Source: Sediminibacterium sp. (lineage in GTDB: Bacteria > Bacteroidota > Bacteroidia > Chitinophagales > Chitinophagaceae). From it: 7,401 nucleotides of DNA. Where the stretch lies: assembly GCA_030158535.1 (NCBI GenBank), contig JAOASV010000225.1, positions 1 through 7,401 of the forward strand, written 5' to 3'. A model generated the notes under the pieces. That model saw nothing but the letters and a program-made list of their open reading frames with translations, did no database searches and was not told where the DNA came from. Below, in pieces: positions 6,056 through 7,401 of the stretch (its first letter is position 1; every line of letters starts with the position of its first letter). The position numbers and the translations under genes are program-made.

Positions 6056-7401
6056 ATGAAAAAAAATATTTTTATTGTTGTTTTGTTTTTGATGTTCAGT
6101 GCTAATTTATTTGCACAGCGTGATAGTGTGTTGTCTGTTACAACTGCTTACATCACGCCACTAAATAACGGTTTACAATTAGCGGATGAAGAAGAGGAAG
6201 CCCAATTTGTAAAAGGGAATCCTGATTATTACAAATGGAAACAAGCGGTTAAGCAAATTCATTTTTTTGTAAAAGTTAGAAAGGCTGGAGAATTGCGCGT
6301 TCAGTTACAGTTTGCTAATAAATGGGCGCTGCCTATTCGTGTAAGTGTTGGCGCTACAATGTTAAAAGCGGTGCTTCCGGCTACCAATAAATTTACAACG
6401 CTTACACTTGGCAAGGTTTTAATAGCTGATACAGGGTTTGTTCAAATTACACTATCAGTGCCTAAAAACACGGCGCGCATGCAGGCGTCTATTGCAGGTA
6501 TTTTGCTTGGTGGCACTGCTATTGAAAATATGCATTACAACCACAAGCCAAGACGTAATGCGGCATCGGTGCATTTAAAATATCCGGTAGCGGATAGCGT
6601 TAAAACGGTTTCTTTTTACAATGAGATAACGGTCCCTGCTGGTTTTGATCCTATACACACCTATTATATGGCCTGTGGTTTTGCCCGCGGTTATTTTGGT
6701 ATACAAGTGAATAGTGAAAAGGAAAGACGCGTGATATTTTCGGTGTGGGACGCGGGTAATGAAGCCGTAGACCGTAATAAAGTAGGTGCTGAAAATAGAG
6801 TGGTGTTACTTGCAAAAGGCGATAGTGTGATTACCAACGATTTTGGCAATGAAGGCACGGGTGGACATAGTCATTTAGTGTATCCATGGAAAACCGAAAC
6901 AACGTATAAGTTTTTAGTAACTGCATTAACAGACTCGGCTTCTCAAACCACTATTTACACGGGTTATTTTTATATTCCTGAAAAACAAAAATGGAAATTG
7001 ATAGCTAGTTTTTCGGCACCAAAAGACGGGAAAAATTTGCGCGGCTTATACTCATTTAGTGAAAACTTTGTTGGCGTTAATGGGCAGCTAGAAAGAAAAG
7101 CTTTGTTTGGAAATCAGTGGATTCAAAACGGCGCCAATGGCCAGTGGCAGGAGCTTACAGAAGCTCGTTTCTCTTATGATGTTACCGGTAAAATGGGCGA
7201 TAGAATTGATTATGGCGCAGGTGTTACCCCTGCTGGTGCTTTTGAACTTTGGCATGGTGGTTTTAAAAATGCTACTGCAAATTATGGTCAAGCATTTAAT
7301 AGGCCAGCAAGGCAAAATAAACCAGTGATTGATTTTACTAAAGATGCAGATTCGTTACATCAAGCGCAGCATGATATAGCGCAAATCAATGCAGCAATTA
7401 C
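6056..7401 (+). CDS. Secreted DUF5077/DUF3472 protein (cut by the right edge)
   Basis: An uninterrupted frame runs from ATG 6056 to the last base, giving 448 complete codons with the C-terminus outside the window. Residues 1-20 form a signal peptide ending LFA-Q, so the protein is exported to the periplasm, outer membrane or outside. Residues about 27-155 resemble the DUF5077 beta-sandwich, including DYYKWKQ (57-63) and FFVKVRKAGEL (70-80). From about 185 the DUF3472 pattern follows: SFYNEITVP (186-194), YYMACGFARGYFGIQV (203-218), IFSVWDAG (227-234), FGNEGTGGHSH (263-273), YFYIP (304-308), and LYSFSENF with later NQWIQNGANGQWQEL (353-367). The family has no established activity; it occurs in secreted Bacteroidota and other bacterial proteins and is sometimes linked to carbohydrate-related contexts. 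The tail at about 425-448 (Asp/Gln/Ala-rich) is beyond the recognised domains. The 10-base gap to the SET gene implies one transcript. Confidence 0.85.
   Translation, partial: MKKNIFIVVLFLMFSANLFAQRDSVLSVTTAYITPLNNGLQLADEEEEAQFVKGNPDYYKWKQAVKQIHFFVKVRKAGELRVQLQFANKWALPIRVSVGATMLKAVLPATNKFTTLTLGKVLIADTGFVQITLSVPKNTARMQASIAGILLGGTAIENMHYNHKPRRNAASVHLKYPVADSVKTVSFYNEITVPAGFDPIHTYYMACGFARGYFGIQVNSEKERRVIFSVWDAGNEAVDRNKVGAENRVVLLAKGDSVITNDFGNEGTGGHSHLVYPWKTETTYKFLVTALTDSASQTTIYTGYFYIPEKQKWKLIASFSAPKDGKNLRGLYSFSENFVGVNGQLERKALFGNQWIQNGANGQWQELTEARFSYDVTGKMGDRIDYGAGVTPAGAFELWHGGFKNATANYGQAFNRPARQNKPVIDFTKDADSLHQAQHDIAQINAAI

Noticed and set aside
7088..7328. Small open frames on both strands near the right edge
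   Set aside because: Both overlap the DUF3472 frame, which continues with conserved motifs to the last base.

Overview
The window looks like chromosomal core DNA from a member of the Bacteroidota. Three things point there. The parA-parB-DUF5683 gene order is typical of that phylum. The exported proteins end their signal peptides in an A-Q junction, and one is a PorT-type outer-membrane barrel. Upstream regions carry the phylum's TAnnTTTG -7 promoter element and lack Shine-Dalgarno sequences. The DNA is AT-rich. I cannot name a genus. I see no rRNA, tRNA, CRISPR array, insertion sequence or integrase.

Left part (1-2063, minus strand): a tight three-gene operon reading leftward, parA, parB and a DUF5683 membrane protein, with one base between stop and start at each junction. 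The DUF5683 gene runs off the left edge. ParA (Walker ATPase) and ParB (CTP-dependent parS-binding clamp) act in origin segregation. No parS palindrome is visible here. A divergent control region (2064-2245) separates parA from the next gene and holds one TAnnTTTG element facing each way.

Middle (2246-5576): a membrane-anchored metallophosphoesterase and a small outer-membrane beta-barrel protein read rightward. They converge with mgtE, a CBS-regulated Mg2+ channel/transporter, whose stop codon lies four bases from the barrel gene's stop.

Right part (5577-7401): divergent from mgtE are a compact stand-alone SET-domain protein, probably a protein lysine methyltransferase, and, 10 bases later, a secreted DUF5077/DUF3472 protein cut by the right edge. 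The spacer between mgtE and the SET gene contains a perfect 8-bp inverted repeat whose half-site centres are 21 bp apart, a possible operator.

Most of the window is ordinary housekeeping content. The least explained parts are the SET-DUF3472 pair and the inverted repeat in front of it.
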